In this document: piece by piece, positions 45,235 through 55,570 of the stretch
Layout of the letters: every line of letters begins with the position of its first letter
How positions within the stretch are numbered: the stretch's first letter is position 1
Assembly: GCA_934045075.1 (NCBI GenBank)
Contig: OW203725.1
Span: forward strand, 13,948,269 to 14,012,268
Reading direction: 5' to 3'
DNA from: Yponomeuta sedellus
Lineage: Eukaryota > Arthropoda > Insecta > Lepidoptera > Yponomeutidae
Length of the DNA stretch: 64,000 bases
Notes under the pieces: generated by a model
Database searches by the model: none
What the model saw: only the letters and a program-made list of their open reading frames with translations
Told to the model about the DNA's origin: nothing
Position numbers and translations under genes: made by a program

Positions 45235-45395
45235 GGAGTATCCTCTCTATGTTCTCCTTCACAGAGTATAGCTACAACAAATTAACAACGAACGCAACTT
45301 AGAAAACAAAGTCATTTTGTACATGCCGGGAATCGAACATCCGATCTAACGCATGTGAAGCGATGCGCTACTACCGCTCAATACCTCGGATCTGC
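45235..45395 (-). repeat. SINE family D/E, variant head (copy at 45.3 kb)
   Basis: In minus sense: tRNA-like head TTGAGCGGTAGTAGCGCATC with B box TGTTCGATTCCCGG, then ATGACTTTG, and the module GTGAAGGAGAACATAGAGAG at the far end (45240-45262). The anticodon region TCGCTTCACATGCG differs from the 22.4-kb head. Confidence 0.65.
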
Positions 45396-46559
45396 TGCTA
45401 CTGATGGTGTAGGTTGATTAGCTTACGCTTCACAACCAACATGATAGAGTTACAATCCCTGTTAGACCCGTTTGATATATAACTATGTATGAGCATCGCG
45501 AGTTATTAAAAATACTAAAAACTTAATAATCAACACTGTCCATACCGTTAGGCTGTGGAGCGTTCTGCTGCTGCAAAGACCAGAATCATCCCTACCACAA
45601 TTTGAGCGATATATTTAGGTATGTGTATCTATATTTACACATTTGTATTTTACTTAATTAATTTATTATTGCGGAAGTAGATTGGTCAACAGTCTACTTA
45701 ATGTTGTTTAGATTTTTGTAGTTTATTTTGTGTACGTATTTAAACAGCTTTCTGGCTGGCTCTCCGTCTTTCCATGATTGAAAAAAACGGAAGGTCTTCA
45801 CTTTGTTTCAGAAGTACCTCGTATATAAGGGTGAGTGATATACCTCTAACTAGTTGTATGATACGTCCTCCTAGTAGTACCGTAGTACGTAGTACCTAGA
45901 TGCTTAGGTACTTTATGTAATATCAAAAGGAAATCACAGTTTCGATCTCGAGGATCGATCTCGATCTCGAAAAGTTGCACAACGTTTGTGAGGCGTCGCA
46001 GGCAGATTGGAGCACAAAGGGACAAACGTACTTCTTACAAACAGCTCTGTGAGCATATTCGTGACCCTTGATCCTCCACATCATGCTGACGAGGTCACTG
46101 CGCGGTGAAATTCACCTCGTGACTCAGCCTGCAAATGTGTCAGAGAGTGACATGAAATGGATATCAATAGTCCGATTGCATTCACCACCACCGTGACTAA
46201 TCGCAAAGATCCAACTGTCAGCAATATCATTCCCATGTTCTGTAGATAATTTACGGCTTGTTTGCTGTTTGTATCGTAACGTGATAGTAGACAAATATCA
46301 TTATCTAATTGGTTGTGAACTTCATGAATGAATCTTTTATCTCAATTACGCTGGGAACTGCAAATAGACAAATGACTCCTTTATGTACGCACACAAACAC
46401 ATCAGCGGAAATGAAAGACGGTCAACAAATATCGATTAGGTGGGAAGTTTGGTAGTTTGTTTGCTTCTCTCGCCAATACCCCCAATCATAAATTTTATTA
46501 GACCTCATATTTTTCCATTTTGCAGCGATTTTTAAAGCATATAAAGACCTCAGACACTC
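45396..46559. other. non-coding, nothing recognised
   Basis: A short GATCTCGA-rich word run sits at 45953-45978 (GATCTCGAGGATCGATCTCG). Otherwise no structure seen. Confidence 0.5.
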
Positions 46560-46705
46560 AGGTATCCTCACGCTTTTGCTTGACGGGCTTGCTTCTACTA
46601 ATTATAGGAAATTTCGTAACCTGAATTCAAAGTCATCACGGGATTCGAAGCCAGAACTTCACGCATGTGAGCCACGCATTCACCGCTGCGCTACCATCGC
46701 TTTCA
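46560..46705 (-). repeat. SINE family D/E, variant head (copy at 46.6 kb)
   Basis: In minus sense: head GATGGTAGCGCAGCGGTGAA, B box GGCTTCGAATCCCG, then TGACTTTGAATTCAGGTTAC and a worn module (AAAAGCGTGAGGATACCTG). Confidence 0.65.
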
Positions 46706-46934
46706 TTAAATATAATCAAAGGCGTGGTGGGTAAACGAAACTAACTAGGCGCCTAAAGGTGGTCATTCACAGTCGTGCCGTCTAATAGCGTTATCTGCAG
46801 GGTTACCTTTAATACCCCAATATCATAGTTTATGTTTTGAAATGAGTTTTGCTCTGTAAGGTTTTCCCGGATTATTATTTTTCGAAACAGTAGGTTTCAA
46901 ATATAATAATAATAATACAGCCTATCGCTATATT

Positions 46935-47080
46935 TTACAAAGGCTTCTACAGGCCTTCTCAATGAGAGAGATAATCAACACGAGTGCCTACCGCGGATTG
47001 GCAATCACAAGCGCTGAGGTGTGTGAAGATTTCATATATTCAGGTTTCCTCACGATGTTTTCCTACTGGTATTGAAGTAT
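46935..47080 (-). repeat. SINE family D/E tail, copy
   Basis: CTACAGGCCTTCTCAATGAG with AGAG, GAGTGCCTACCGCGGATTGG, CAGGTTTCCTCACGATGTTT: the same order as 17430-17610, in minus sense. Confidence 0.65.
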
Positions 47081-47211
47081 TACGTATTAGTTTTGCATTT
47101 CAATCAATTTCCCGTTTCATGCGCTCTGTCAATCTGCCTTCGGTCAATAATTTTCTTACATAGAAGAAAATCAATTGTATGTAACACATATGGTTTAAAG
47201 CTTTATTGATC

Positions 47212-47259
47212 AAACAACAAGGCGAAATAGCTTTTAAACAACAAGGCGAAATAGCTTTT
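47212..47259. repeat. tandem duplication, 24 bp x 2, identical
   Basis: AAACAACAAGGCGAAATAGC with TTTT occurs at 47212-47235 and again, without spacer, at 47236-47259. Confidence 0.9.
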
Positions 47260-48151
47260 TTAAAAAAAAATTACCAATCCTCATTTAATTATTTAACGGA
47301 ATTTAGGTGCCTAGACCACCAGCTGCCGTAACGTACAACTACAATGGAATATTAGCAAGTAGCCTGTGCAACTGCACTTTCACAGCCAAGATGGGCTACG
47401 TACGTAAGTCATATGAGGGCACATGACTGATACTTCTAGCCACGACTGTTGCCTTGACCGAATTCGGTCGGATAGAATCGTCATCATTACCTACGTTCTC
47501 ACTCGACAGGAAAAAAACCAAAGGCAGAATAGATTGAAAACTATTATTATTCTTTTTCATATTTAATTAATTTATTACCAAAAGAAATTCTCATCAAAAA
47601 TGCAATCATACCAACGACTGCCTTTCGAAATCCCAACAAAGACCAACGTTGGAAAATCGAACAGAAAAATTTTGTAACTTTGAAAAACATCCCCTTTTCT
47701 ACAATTTATCATTGGTACTACCAAAATTAAATGACGGTGGTTTACTACTAACATATCGGTAATGTGATGATAGGTGTTAGACGAATGTCATGTAATGCGT
47801 CGTTATCGTCGGCGGCGGCGGCGGCGGCGAGAGGGTGTGGGGCGGCTGCGTGGCCAGGTGCGCGGGCGCGTGCGTAACGGTTGCCACGGCACGAGCGAGG
47901 GGCCGTGCTCTATGGCGGAAATAGCGATGGACAGGGGCGCCGCGGCAGGCAGGTGGTGCGATACGCCAGCCTGCTCTCAATTGCCGGTTAATTTCGTGCA
48001 TACATTACATTCCTGTTGTATAAAATCACGGCTTAGTTTGCTATTATTAGATGAAACGCTTTATGTAAATGCAATCTATTTTCGACGACAATACAACAAA
48101 GTGGCTAATACAGTTTTCTTCCCTAAAGTTATGTCGGTTGGATAAATGAAG
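47260..48151. other. non-coding with a (CGG)n patch
   Basis: (CGGCGG)n at about 47809-47826 opens a GC-rich block to 47960. Frames of 74 and 123 codons cross it on opposite strands through composition; neither resembles a protein. Confidence 0.45.
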
Positions 48152-48225
48152 ATGGTGGCGGTAGCCCAGTGAACTCGGAAGCTAGAGGCCCATGTTTGAT
48201 TCCCAGTGAGGGCATGAAGGTGAGG
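48152..48225 (+). repeat. SINE family D/E head, isolated
   Basis: GATGGTGGCGGTAGCCCAGT then a B-box-like TGTTTGATTCCCAGTGAGGG. No module follows. Confidence 0.55.
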
Positions 48226-48392
48226 TATAATGATGATGCCCTTAAGGGAAAAACTTAACTGTGGCTAAATTTTAAGGAAAAATACAAGATTTCTATTGGT
48301 AGTGAATTTACTTAACTTTGTAACTGCATACTTATTTTTTATTACATGTATGCAGTTTTTTGTATTACAGGTTTTCGTAAAAGTCTAGTAAA

Positions 48393-48468
48393 GGATCATT
48401 TTATACATGCCTATGTATAAAATGATCCCTGGGGCAGGGGTAAAATAATCCCAGGGATCATTTTATAC
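48393..48468. repeat. palindrome plus extra copy of GGATCATTTTATAC
   Basis: GGATCATTTTATACAT (48393-48408), loop GCCT, exact inverse (48413-48428), then a third, direct copy at 48455-48468. CCCTGGG and CCCAGGG form a further inverted pair between them. A related word, GGTAAAATGGTTCCAGGGAT with CATTTTA, is at 49144-49170. Confidence 0.85.
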
Positions 48469-48789
48469 CATACGTTAATAAAGTATGTATTCTTCATAGC
48501 AACTGAAGTACGTAAGCAAGTTACACAACTTTTACAGTCTTCTATTTTCATTAGAAATCTTTTTCTCGTAATTATCTACTGTTCAATCAGTAAAACTATA
48601 TATTAACAAACTTCTAAAAGGTTTGCAAAATTAAAAATATACCTAGTCAAGCATTTTCAACGTCATTACATGGACTTCAAACTCGTTACTAGCGGTTTTG
48701 TAAGGCATACCATCTCTGACACCATCTAATGCCTTTTGCATCTGTTCTTCAGACCAATTTTGGCGATTAGTTTTGTGTATATAAATTCT

Positions 48790-49100
48790 CAGGCGCGGTC
48801 AGGTGCAGGATGGATGACCGTCCCGTGACTACCGCTAGTGGCATTTTTTCGAGCGCTTCCGGGCTTTGCAAGGCACACTAAGCCGTTGGTGCCGGCTGTC
48901 ATGTAATGACAGTCGTCAAGCCATGTCAGAGGCCTTATGGGCGGCTTGACAACTTCTGAAAGTAAGGCCCGCTACTGTCTTACAACTCCACCAACCCGGA
49001 CTTGGCCCCCGTGGTGGAGTATAGCCTAACCTACCTACGATGCAGGAAGAGACCTGTGCTTCAGCAGTGGGGACAAACTAGGGTTAATATCGATATCGTT
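48790..49100 (+). repeat. SINE-like family B, copy 6
   Basis: Near full-length, but lacking the A-box end. CAGGCGCGGTCAGGTGCAGG is its start, GTTGGTGCCGGCTGTCATGT mid-element, GCAGTGGGGACAAACTAGGG near the end. It has the TGGCCCCCGTGG word once, without the inversion seen in copy 1. Confidence 0.8.
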
Positions 49101-49589
49101 ATAAATTCTTGGCATGATCTGTAAAAACAAGAAATAATAATGAGGTAAAATGGTTCCAGGGATCATTTTAAACACACAAAAAGGGATTATTTCCCCCAAA
49201 CATCAAAATCCAAGATATCGATCAAAACATAACCTTCAAATACAGCGTGCGGTGATCGAACATTGCTTAAATATTAGGCGATTGCTATTATAACCCGCAA
49301 ATAAAACAACATTTCAATAAACACGAACTTGTAAAAAGTAATAAAAGGTCAAAAACAGGCTTACTTTAGATCAGAGCCACACTTTTTTATTCTTTTTAAA
49401 TAAAATCTCGCTAAGCGTTAACACCGCCATGAGACTTGGAGAGGGAACTGGCAGGAGTGCGGGGAACATGACATGTTTCATGTGCATTTGGATAGGTAGC
49501 ACTAGTTGTCTCTGGCTTACGACGGAGGATCATTTGACCTACGGCGATCGTATTACCTCACCTTCCCCTACTAGACTTTGTTTTCTAAG
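49101..49589. other. non-coding, nothing recognised
   Basis: Contains GGGATCATTTTA (49159-49170) and GGGATTATTTCCCCC (49183-49197), related to the word set at 48393. Confidence 0.45.
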
Positions 49590-50127
49590 TTAAGATAAGA
49601 TAAGAATATGCTTTATTGTCCACACCAGAAAATAATTACAGAGACTACAGTTACAAAAGAAGAGGTACAATTGGCGGCCTTATTGCTAATAGCAATTTCT
49701 TCCAGGTAACCTTAAATTGGAAAGATTGCAGAAGGAGAAATTGAGACGGGTAGTAGGTGCTCATCGAATATTAATGTACACATGTATACGTAATAAAATA
49801 AACATAATACTATTATAAACATACATAAACATTAAGTTATAAAAGCAAGCATGATAGGAACAATAAATAGGATTTACCTACAGACAAAAAGAAAATTATT
49901 AGAAATAATTTGGAAGGACAGAATTCTACTACGTTAGATTTAAATATTGCAGGAGATGGGGAGCGCCTTATAGAAACCGGCAGCTCATTCAACAGCCGGA
50001 CCGCTCTTACAGTAAATGTGCTGGCAACGAACTTTCTCGTATGACTCGGTGTTTTCAGCGTCAAATTCTGGTTTGAACGTAGTGACCGGCCGTGGGAGTC
50101 ACTGAGGTAACTAAAACTTACGTACAT
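49590..50127 (-). mobile_element. CR1-like LINE, 3' end with reverse-transcriptase C-terminus
   Basis: The minus-strand frame (50127-49837) reads RSLRSNQNLTLKTPSHTRKF, then FTVRAVRLLNELPVSIR and ...SPAIFKSNVVEF. This is the usual C-terminal tail after the reverse transcriptase domain (pattern SFxxRAxRLWNxLPxxIR...FK). A 3' UTR with AATAAAGCATATTCTTATCT and short (TTATC)-type tail ends the element at about 49590. It is 5'-truncated; palm motifs are absent. Confidence 0.75.
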
Positions 50128-50144
50128 TTTTTAAGATATAGTAG

Positions 50145-50345
50145 AATACTACTCGCTTACGGTGGAGGAAATACCGTGAGAAAATCTAAGCGAGTTAAAT
50201 ATTGAAATACCTCAGTTCTTGAAATTGTCAACCCGCGGTGTTGACAATTTCCGCGGGCACGCGTGGTAATTTAGCCCATACTCTCTCTGAGAGAAAGGGC
50301 TTGTGCCCTGCAGTAAGAGTTTATAGGCTACATAAAAAAAATTGA
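50145..50345 (+). repeat. SINE family D/E, copy with fold-back
   Basis: TTACGGTGGAGGAAATACCG with TGAG is the module. The palindrome GAAATTGTCAAC (50221-50232), loop CCGCGGT, inverse (50240-50251) follows, then GGGCACGCGTGGTAATTTAG, CTCTCTCTGAGAGAAAGGGC and the poly(A)-like end TATAGGCTACATAAAAAAAA. Confidence 0.7.
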
Positions 50346-51504
50346 GAGGCATGTAACTAGCAACTAAACATGGGGGGGCAATTGACGACGGCTCAGTATA
50401 GAAAAGCAATTGAAACATCTACATTGACCACAAATTATAGGAGGAGTGTACTTAACTGTATCGAAGAAATAAAAAACAGAGTTGTGGTTGAAGAATTTAG
50501 TTTCTTATTAAATATTGAGATTCTAGAGATCCCTGCCTTCTCAAGCAAAACTTTATTACTTATACTAAAAGTCCGTTGGCAAACTTAGGGCCGTCTCTAC
50601 ATTGCGAGTAATATTATTAGCAACCATTCCCTTGGCACACCTGAACGCGGCTTTGTTATCTATCATATGTGTGTATTTGTATCTCCGTTGGTGAAGCTTA
50701 CATGTGTTACACAAAGCGAAGGCACCCACGAGGAGCCTGACCCGCGCGGGTATTGAATCAGTGCACAGCTATGCGCGCAGCTGGCAGCGCGTGCAGAATC
50801 ACATGTCTGTACCCGAATCGCACATCTGCACCACGACGACCCCCTAAGCTGAAACGCTCCAAGCGCCAAACAACCCTTGTACAAATTGGCTGCTACCAAA
50901 AAGTAACTTACGACGTTTTACCACGATTAGATCGGTTCTCCGGTTCTCCCCCATTCATTGTTCGGGGTGTACAATATAAAAAGGTGATATGAACGGTTTG
51001 ATTTCATGGTGGATCGCCGTTTTATCAGTTTGGTACAGGTAGTGTGAAATTTATTTTGTAAAACGAATATAGTTTTACCACAAACCTGACCTAGAGCAAT
51101 AGGTTCTTGTTATGTTCTCCAAATCTTAAATAACTACAAAAATATCTACTCGTACTTTGTTTAATTCGGTTCAATAACAAAGTAAAACAAATCAAGCCCT
51201 CTTATCGTCGTAAGCTTCGCAAGGGTTTATTCATTGTATAGAACGAGTAACTTGGGACGTTTTGATACTGGGACACGCTGCTTGCAGGTAGGTGAGTAGT
51301 TTAATTTTGATTCATAGCATAGCTGTAGATTCTTCAACGCACACAAGGCCTATTCAACGCTTTATAAATACTTTTAATAGGCAGCATGGTTTAACAATGT
51401 ATAGGGTGAGCCCGTAATGATTTTATTTTTACTTTCCATTTCGTTTATGCTGTCACTTCTCTTTTCCACTAATCTCCAGTTATAGTTTTCCAGGTCCACA
51501 ATGA
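50346..51504. other. non-coding, nothing recognised
   Basis: No protein-like frame. Open frames on both strands at 50663-50992 are shadows of a GC-richer stretch. Confidence 0.5.
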
Positions 51505-51590
51505 AACAGAAAATCCTCCACCAACTTGGACTTGGTCCCCGTGGTTCGTGCCCCAGCAGTGGGGACATACAAATGGTTGACATCAAGATA
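51505..51590 (+). repeat. SINE-like family B, copy 7 (internal deletion)
   Basis: CCACCAACTTGGACTTGGTC with CCCGTGG is joined directly to TTCGTGCCCCAGCAGTGGGG with ACATACAAATGGTTGACATC. About 45 bp (the GATGCAGGAAGAGACC stretch) is missing. Confidence 0.65.
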
Positions 51591-53244
51591 GTAGAGGAGC
51601 TAGTCATAGAAGCAGAACTCTTATAAATCGTATAAAATATTTTACTTAGCTAACATCGTCAATCAATGCCAATCAACTAGATAAAGTATATGCAAAACAA
51701 TTGAAACGAAAAAAATGTAAATTGGGTGTTACGAAGAAATATTCTAATCCACAGTACGTAACTTGTGAAAAAATTGCTTTTTTTGTGTATAAGATTTTTA
51801 TTTTATATATTTTTGTTCAGACGAGTCTAATGTTATAGTGATAACAAATACAAAACGTCCGAACAAAAAATCCAGTACATAAAAATGCGATTTTCCCGCA
51901 GGTAACGTATTGTCGGTTGGTATGTTTCTACGTACCGAGGTCTAATTAATGATGATGAATTAAAAAAAACATGGTTCTACATAAAAATTGCATTAAATCT
52001 GTATAAAAATACAGTGCGTGGATGAATCCCACTGTATAGTGCGAGGCGGCAACAGCTGAGATTTCGGCACACGACGCTTGGCTCGGCCGGTGCGCGACCG
52101 AGCCGCCACCTTTCACCCCTCACTCGCTCCCTCCATCATCCCTGCAGCCGCCGCTGCTCATTCGAGACAAATATAGAATTTAAAAATAATGTCCCTTATG
52201 TGGGTACTGCTCTCGTTATGTAGAGTCGGAAACAACTCGACGACGAACCGGGTCGGTTCCTGAATGGGCCGGGTGTGATTACGTCCCGGTGCAATAAACG
52301 GTGTGTGATTGACTTTTAAAACATTTAATAGGCATATCGGAATAGAAGTGTGATGAGAATCTAGATGAAGTTGATCAAGTTTCACACATTTTCATGCAGT
52401 CCCTAGCAAGTCTCCAAGCAATACCGACATTTGATCATGTGCAACGTGGTGATGCATGTGATGGTAAGAAAGAGAAAAAAAGCCCATTGCGGTTTTACAG
52501 CTCTTATTCCGATACTGATTGAGTAAAACCCGAAATAGATACTTGAAAATAACAAGTCGCCTTTTTTCATTTTAGTATCAAAAGGAAAAACACGTGTCTC
52601 GTTATTTTGACTTGGTACTAAAAAATATTGAGATATGGCTATACTACCTCTGTCGGTCTGTGCACCCGCGGGTCTACCCTTTCACTGCGCGTATGACTCA
52701 ATAACCATGCTTTGGTGAGCCTTACAGAAAAAAAACTGAAATAAAACACATTTTTTTAAATTGTGTCATTGAATACCTAGAAAAATGGAAGGTGACTTGT
52801 TAACTTTAAAATCCTCAATAAATTGTCACTTAAAGTGTGTTTCTTCTATAAGTAAGTTTTTCTCCGATTGATCAAATTTTTCAAAATATTGGAGTTTTCA
52901 AAACTCGCGCTTCACCGGCTCCACCAATATCATAGCTGCCGGTAAATCATTGTACATTCGACAGAACAGCAACCTTTCGACGCAACTCAGCAAATCAACT
53001 CAACTAAGTGATTCTATTCAGTTTTACATCTTTGCTTACATTTTTGAAACTACGGAACAAAAAAGTGAACGTTGACCTGCTGGTGACTGTACCACATAGT
53101 CGTTTAACACGTATGGTTTATTAGAGGATGCCAGGGTAAAAGAACAGTAAGGTTACATCAAAATTTTTAAATCAAAAATGAGACTCAAAAGTCATAGTAT
53201 AAGGTTGATGTACCTACTTGTAAAATGACAAACTCTAATTGAAT
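51591..53244. other. 1.65 kb non-coding, nothing recognised
   Basis: GC-richer patch at 52040-52150 (GGCTCGGCCGGTGCGCGACC) with no coding evidence. Otherwise AT-rich. Confidence 0.5.
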
Positions 53245-53318
53245 TTTAGCCTCTAAATAGATTTTTAAAAATAATTGCCCTCAGCACGGGTTCACTAACT
53301 CATAAAAAGAATATAATG
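53245..53318 (+). repeat. SINE family A, end fragment (copy 8)
   Basis: TTTTAGCCTCTAAATAGATT, then GCCCTCAGCACGGGTTCACT. Only the outer end beyond the tRNA-like module is left. Confidence 0.7.
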
Positions 53319-53950
53319 TAATTGACGTGTTTCAGGAATTGCGTATCTTTGTAAGACAGTAAAATAGTGGTTCTTGCACTTTCTTTAAGTGCATTTTTAT
53401 GACTCATATCGGGCTTAAAGTATGAAAAATTGGTGAAGCGATTTAACATTTTATATACAGAGCCTTGAGACGAGAAGTAAACTGTAGGTACAATGTCAGT
53501 ACCATAGTGTTGATTCATTGATCATTAAGTTAAGACCAATACTTTGTAATGCAAGGTAGAAATGGTGAGTTTAACGACGTGCACAGTGAAAACGTTGAGT
53601 GGTTGACGGTGGTTGGTTGGTGGTCCCAAAAATAACACAAAATTACGAGTATTAAACTCATGTGCATTGTGTTAGTACACATGTAGAACTATTAATCATG
53701 ATAAATATTCTGTAAACGAAACTGTATTCTTACCGCGATAACTTTGTTTTTCAGATATTCAATGCAACACAACGGTCCCGGCATATCGGGGACACTATTT
53801 AAATTTTTTGCAACCACGAAAATACAAAATATATATGTTAGAATTTTTTTAACATTTTAACCTTTATTTTAGAAGTGATCTACTGGTTTTCGTCTGACGT
53901 AATAAAATCTGATTGACGGGGAGAACTGAATATGAACCAAGAGGCAAATC
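53319..53950. other. non-coding, nothing recognised
   Basis: AT-rich; no gene. Confidence 0.5.
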
Positions 53951-54110
53951 CTGGTTTCCGGCTACCATGCCGGGATACAGGCGTGAGATTACGTAATACA
54001 ACTGGACGTGACGACAGGTATTGTTCATCTTTGACCACAGCCCTCTTACTTCAGTTAAACCTCACGATATTTTCCTTCCCGGTTAGGGAATGGTATTGAC
54101 ACTTTTAAAA
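53951..54110 (+). repeat. LINE ORF end scrap plus D/E module
   Basis: 53951-53986 reads LVSGYHAGIQA stop, the same C-terminus as 31600-31635. At 54057-54095 AACCTCACGATATTTTCCTT with CCCGGTTAG is the D/E module in minus sense. Confidence 0.55.
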
Positions 54111-54850
54111 AATCAAGTTATAGGAACATTCCTATAAGGATTCACATGTGACGTAAGCTTTCTACCGATACGCTAAGACTTCATCACACAGAGAAGTAAA
54201 TCTGCAAGATTCTCCTAACGTTATGGACATCTATTTCATGAGCCAAACTGGATTACAGGTTGCGTAAAAGACGCCTGTTAGTATCTTTTTGCAATAGCTT
54301 ATTTATAGCTAGAATAACGGTCTAAGGTAACCTGATATACTTAACATAAGCTTGGAGATTCTTCGTTACGATTTCAGCTGATGTCTACCAGGTAATCGAA
54401 AATATCTACATCTATTTGTGTATTTTTTTTGGAATTTGGAAGTGCAGCACGCCCATAACTTGCACCGTTTTACAAAAATATATGTAATGTGTTGCATAAA
54501 CAAAACTTATCGAACCAGGGGAAACGATATCTTTCCGTTTCCCACACTTTGTATTTTTGGGAGTATCTCACCGTTATTCCAAGTTTTTTTTAAGCTCACT
54601 GGCTTCTATTTATAGTGGTTATTGTAAGAAATCGAGGGCCTAACGTAGGGCCGAGCCCGGTAGGGTCTGTAGGGTGTGCAGGCTCCGGGCAGCTGCAACG
54701 ACCCTGCAGCCCGTTGCTCCGAGAGCGCCGGATTACCGCGATGAATGACGTGTAACGGTTCTACTATTATGTACTGGAGGGCACCTGTTCAACTGTACAT
54801 AGTACATACATATTGAATTTACCAGTTTATTTTAATTCAGTTGGCTACTT
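54111..54850. other. non-coding, nothing recognised
   Basis: A GC-rich island at 54640-54735 (GAGCCCGGTAGGGTCTGTAG and on) stands alone. No coding evidence. Confidence 0.5.
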
Positions 54851-54886
54851 AGGTCCACTGGAAGGTAATAACTTCCAGTGGTACCT
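54851..54886. repeat. palindrome, 10-bp perfect core (14 bp with one bulge)
   Basis: AGGTCCACTGGAAG (54851-54864), loop GTAATAA, CTTCCAGTGGTACCT (54872-54886) with one unpaired T. Confidence 0.8.
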
Positions 54887-55203
54887 TGATTTTTGGTTGA
54901 AAAAAACCCGTACAAAAACTACATAAAATCGATTTCGTATTATCGGTTTCGTAAGGTAGATACTATAAAATATTTACTAAGAGACACCGAGGACTGCTTT
55001 GATCCTCCAACTCCGCACATACCTAAGTATACTGTACACTCAACAATAGTACCATGAAATTTTTATAAAATTTCTTCCTAGTATAATTTTAAGAGCGGAC
55101 AACTCTACTCTGTTTTTTAAGCTAGCATATCAAGTATCAGTCGATGATTTCGTTCCCACACAAAGTGGATTCTGTGGATCCAAGCTTTGCATTCACCGAA
55201 CTG
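54887..55203. other. non-coding, nothing recognised
   Basis: AT-rich spacer between two palindromes. Confidence 0.4.
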
Positions 55204-55246
55204 GAGCTATACTTGCCGTCTAGATTGTAATAGACAAGTATAGCTC
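55204..55246. repeat. palindrome, 12-bp perfect arms
   Basis: GAGCTATACTTG (55204-55215) and its exact inverse (55235-55246). TCTA/TAGA pairs continue inside the 19-base spacer. Confidence 0.85.
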
Positions 55247-55382
55247 AACATGGCCTTTTCTAGTATTTCAATAGCCGATACGGAAATGACTGAAATGCAA
55301 AGAAATTATGGTAGACATTTTTTTGGGTGTTTTGAAATTGTAAACTTTGCGGTGCTTTGTACATATCTATACGTAATTTAAA

Positions 55383-55570
55383 AATCTATAATATAAAAAA
55401 GAATCGCTGAATGTGCTGGTAAGCGCAAATCTCGAGAGCAGCTGAACCGATTTCGCTAATTCTTTTTTTAGAATATTCCTCGAAGTACGAGGATGTTTTT
55501 TACGGAGAGAAAAATAAAAAAAATTAAAGAATTGACTGTTAGCCGGTATGAAGTTCGCTCGGTCAGTTAG
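55383..55570 (-). repeat. retroposon-like family G, copy 2
   Basis: In minus sense: AACTGACCGAGCGAACTTCA, AGAATTAGCGAAATCGGTTC with AGCTGCTCTCGAGATTTGCG, ending near TTTTTTATATTATAGATTTT. Opposite orientation to 34583-34791 and without the (TAGA)n tail. Confidence 0.7.

Noticed and set aside
45320..45395. Stand-alone tRNA gene (minus strand)
   Set aside because: Head of a SINE: related head at 46630 and shared downstream module.
47774..48145. 123-codon frame through the CGG repeat as a gene
   Set aside because: The arginine-rich start is the CGG microsatellite. The rest resembles nothing and has an equally open antisense frame.
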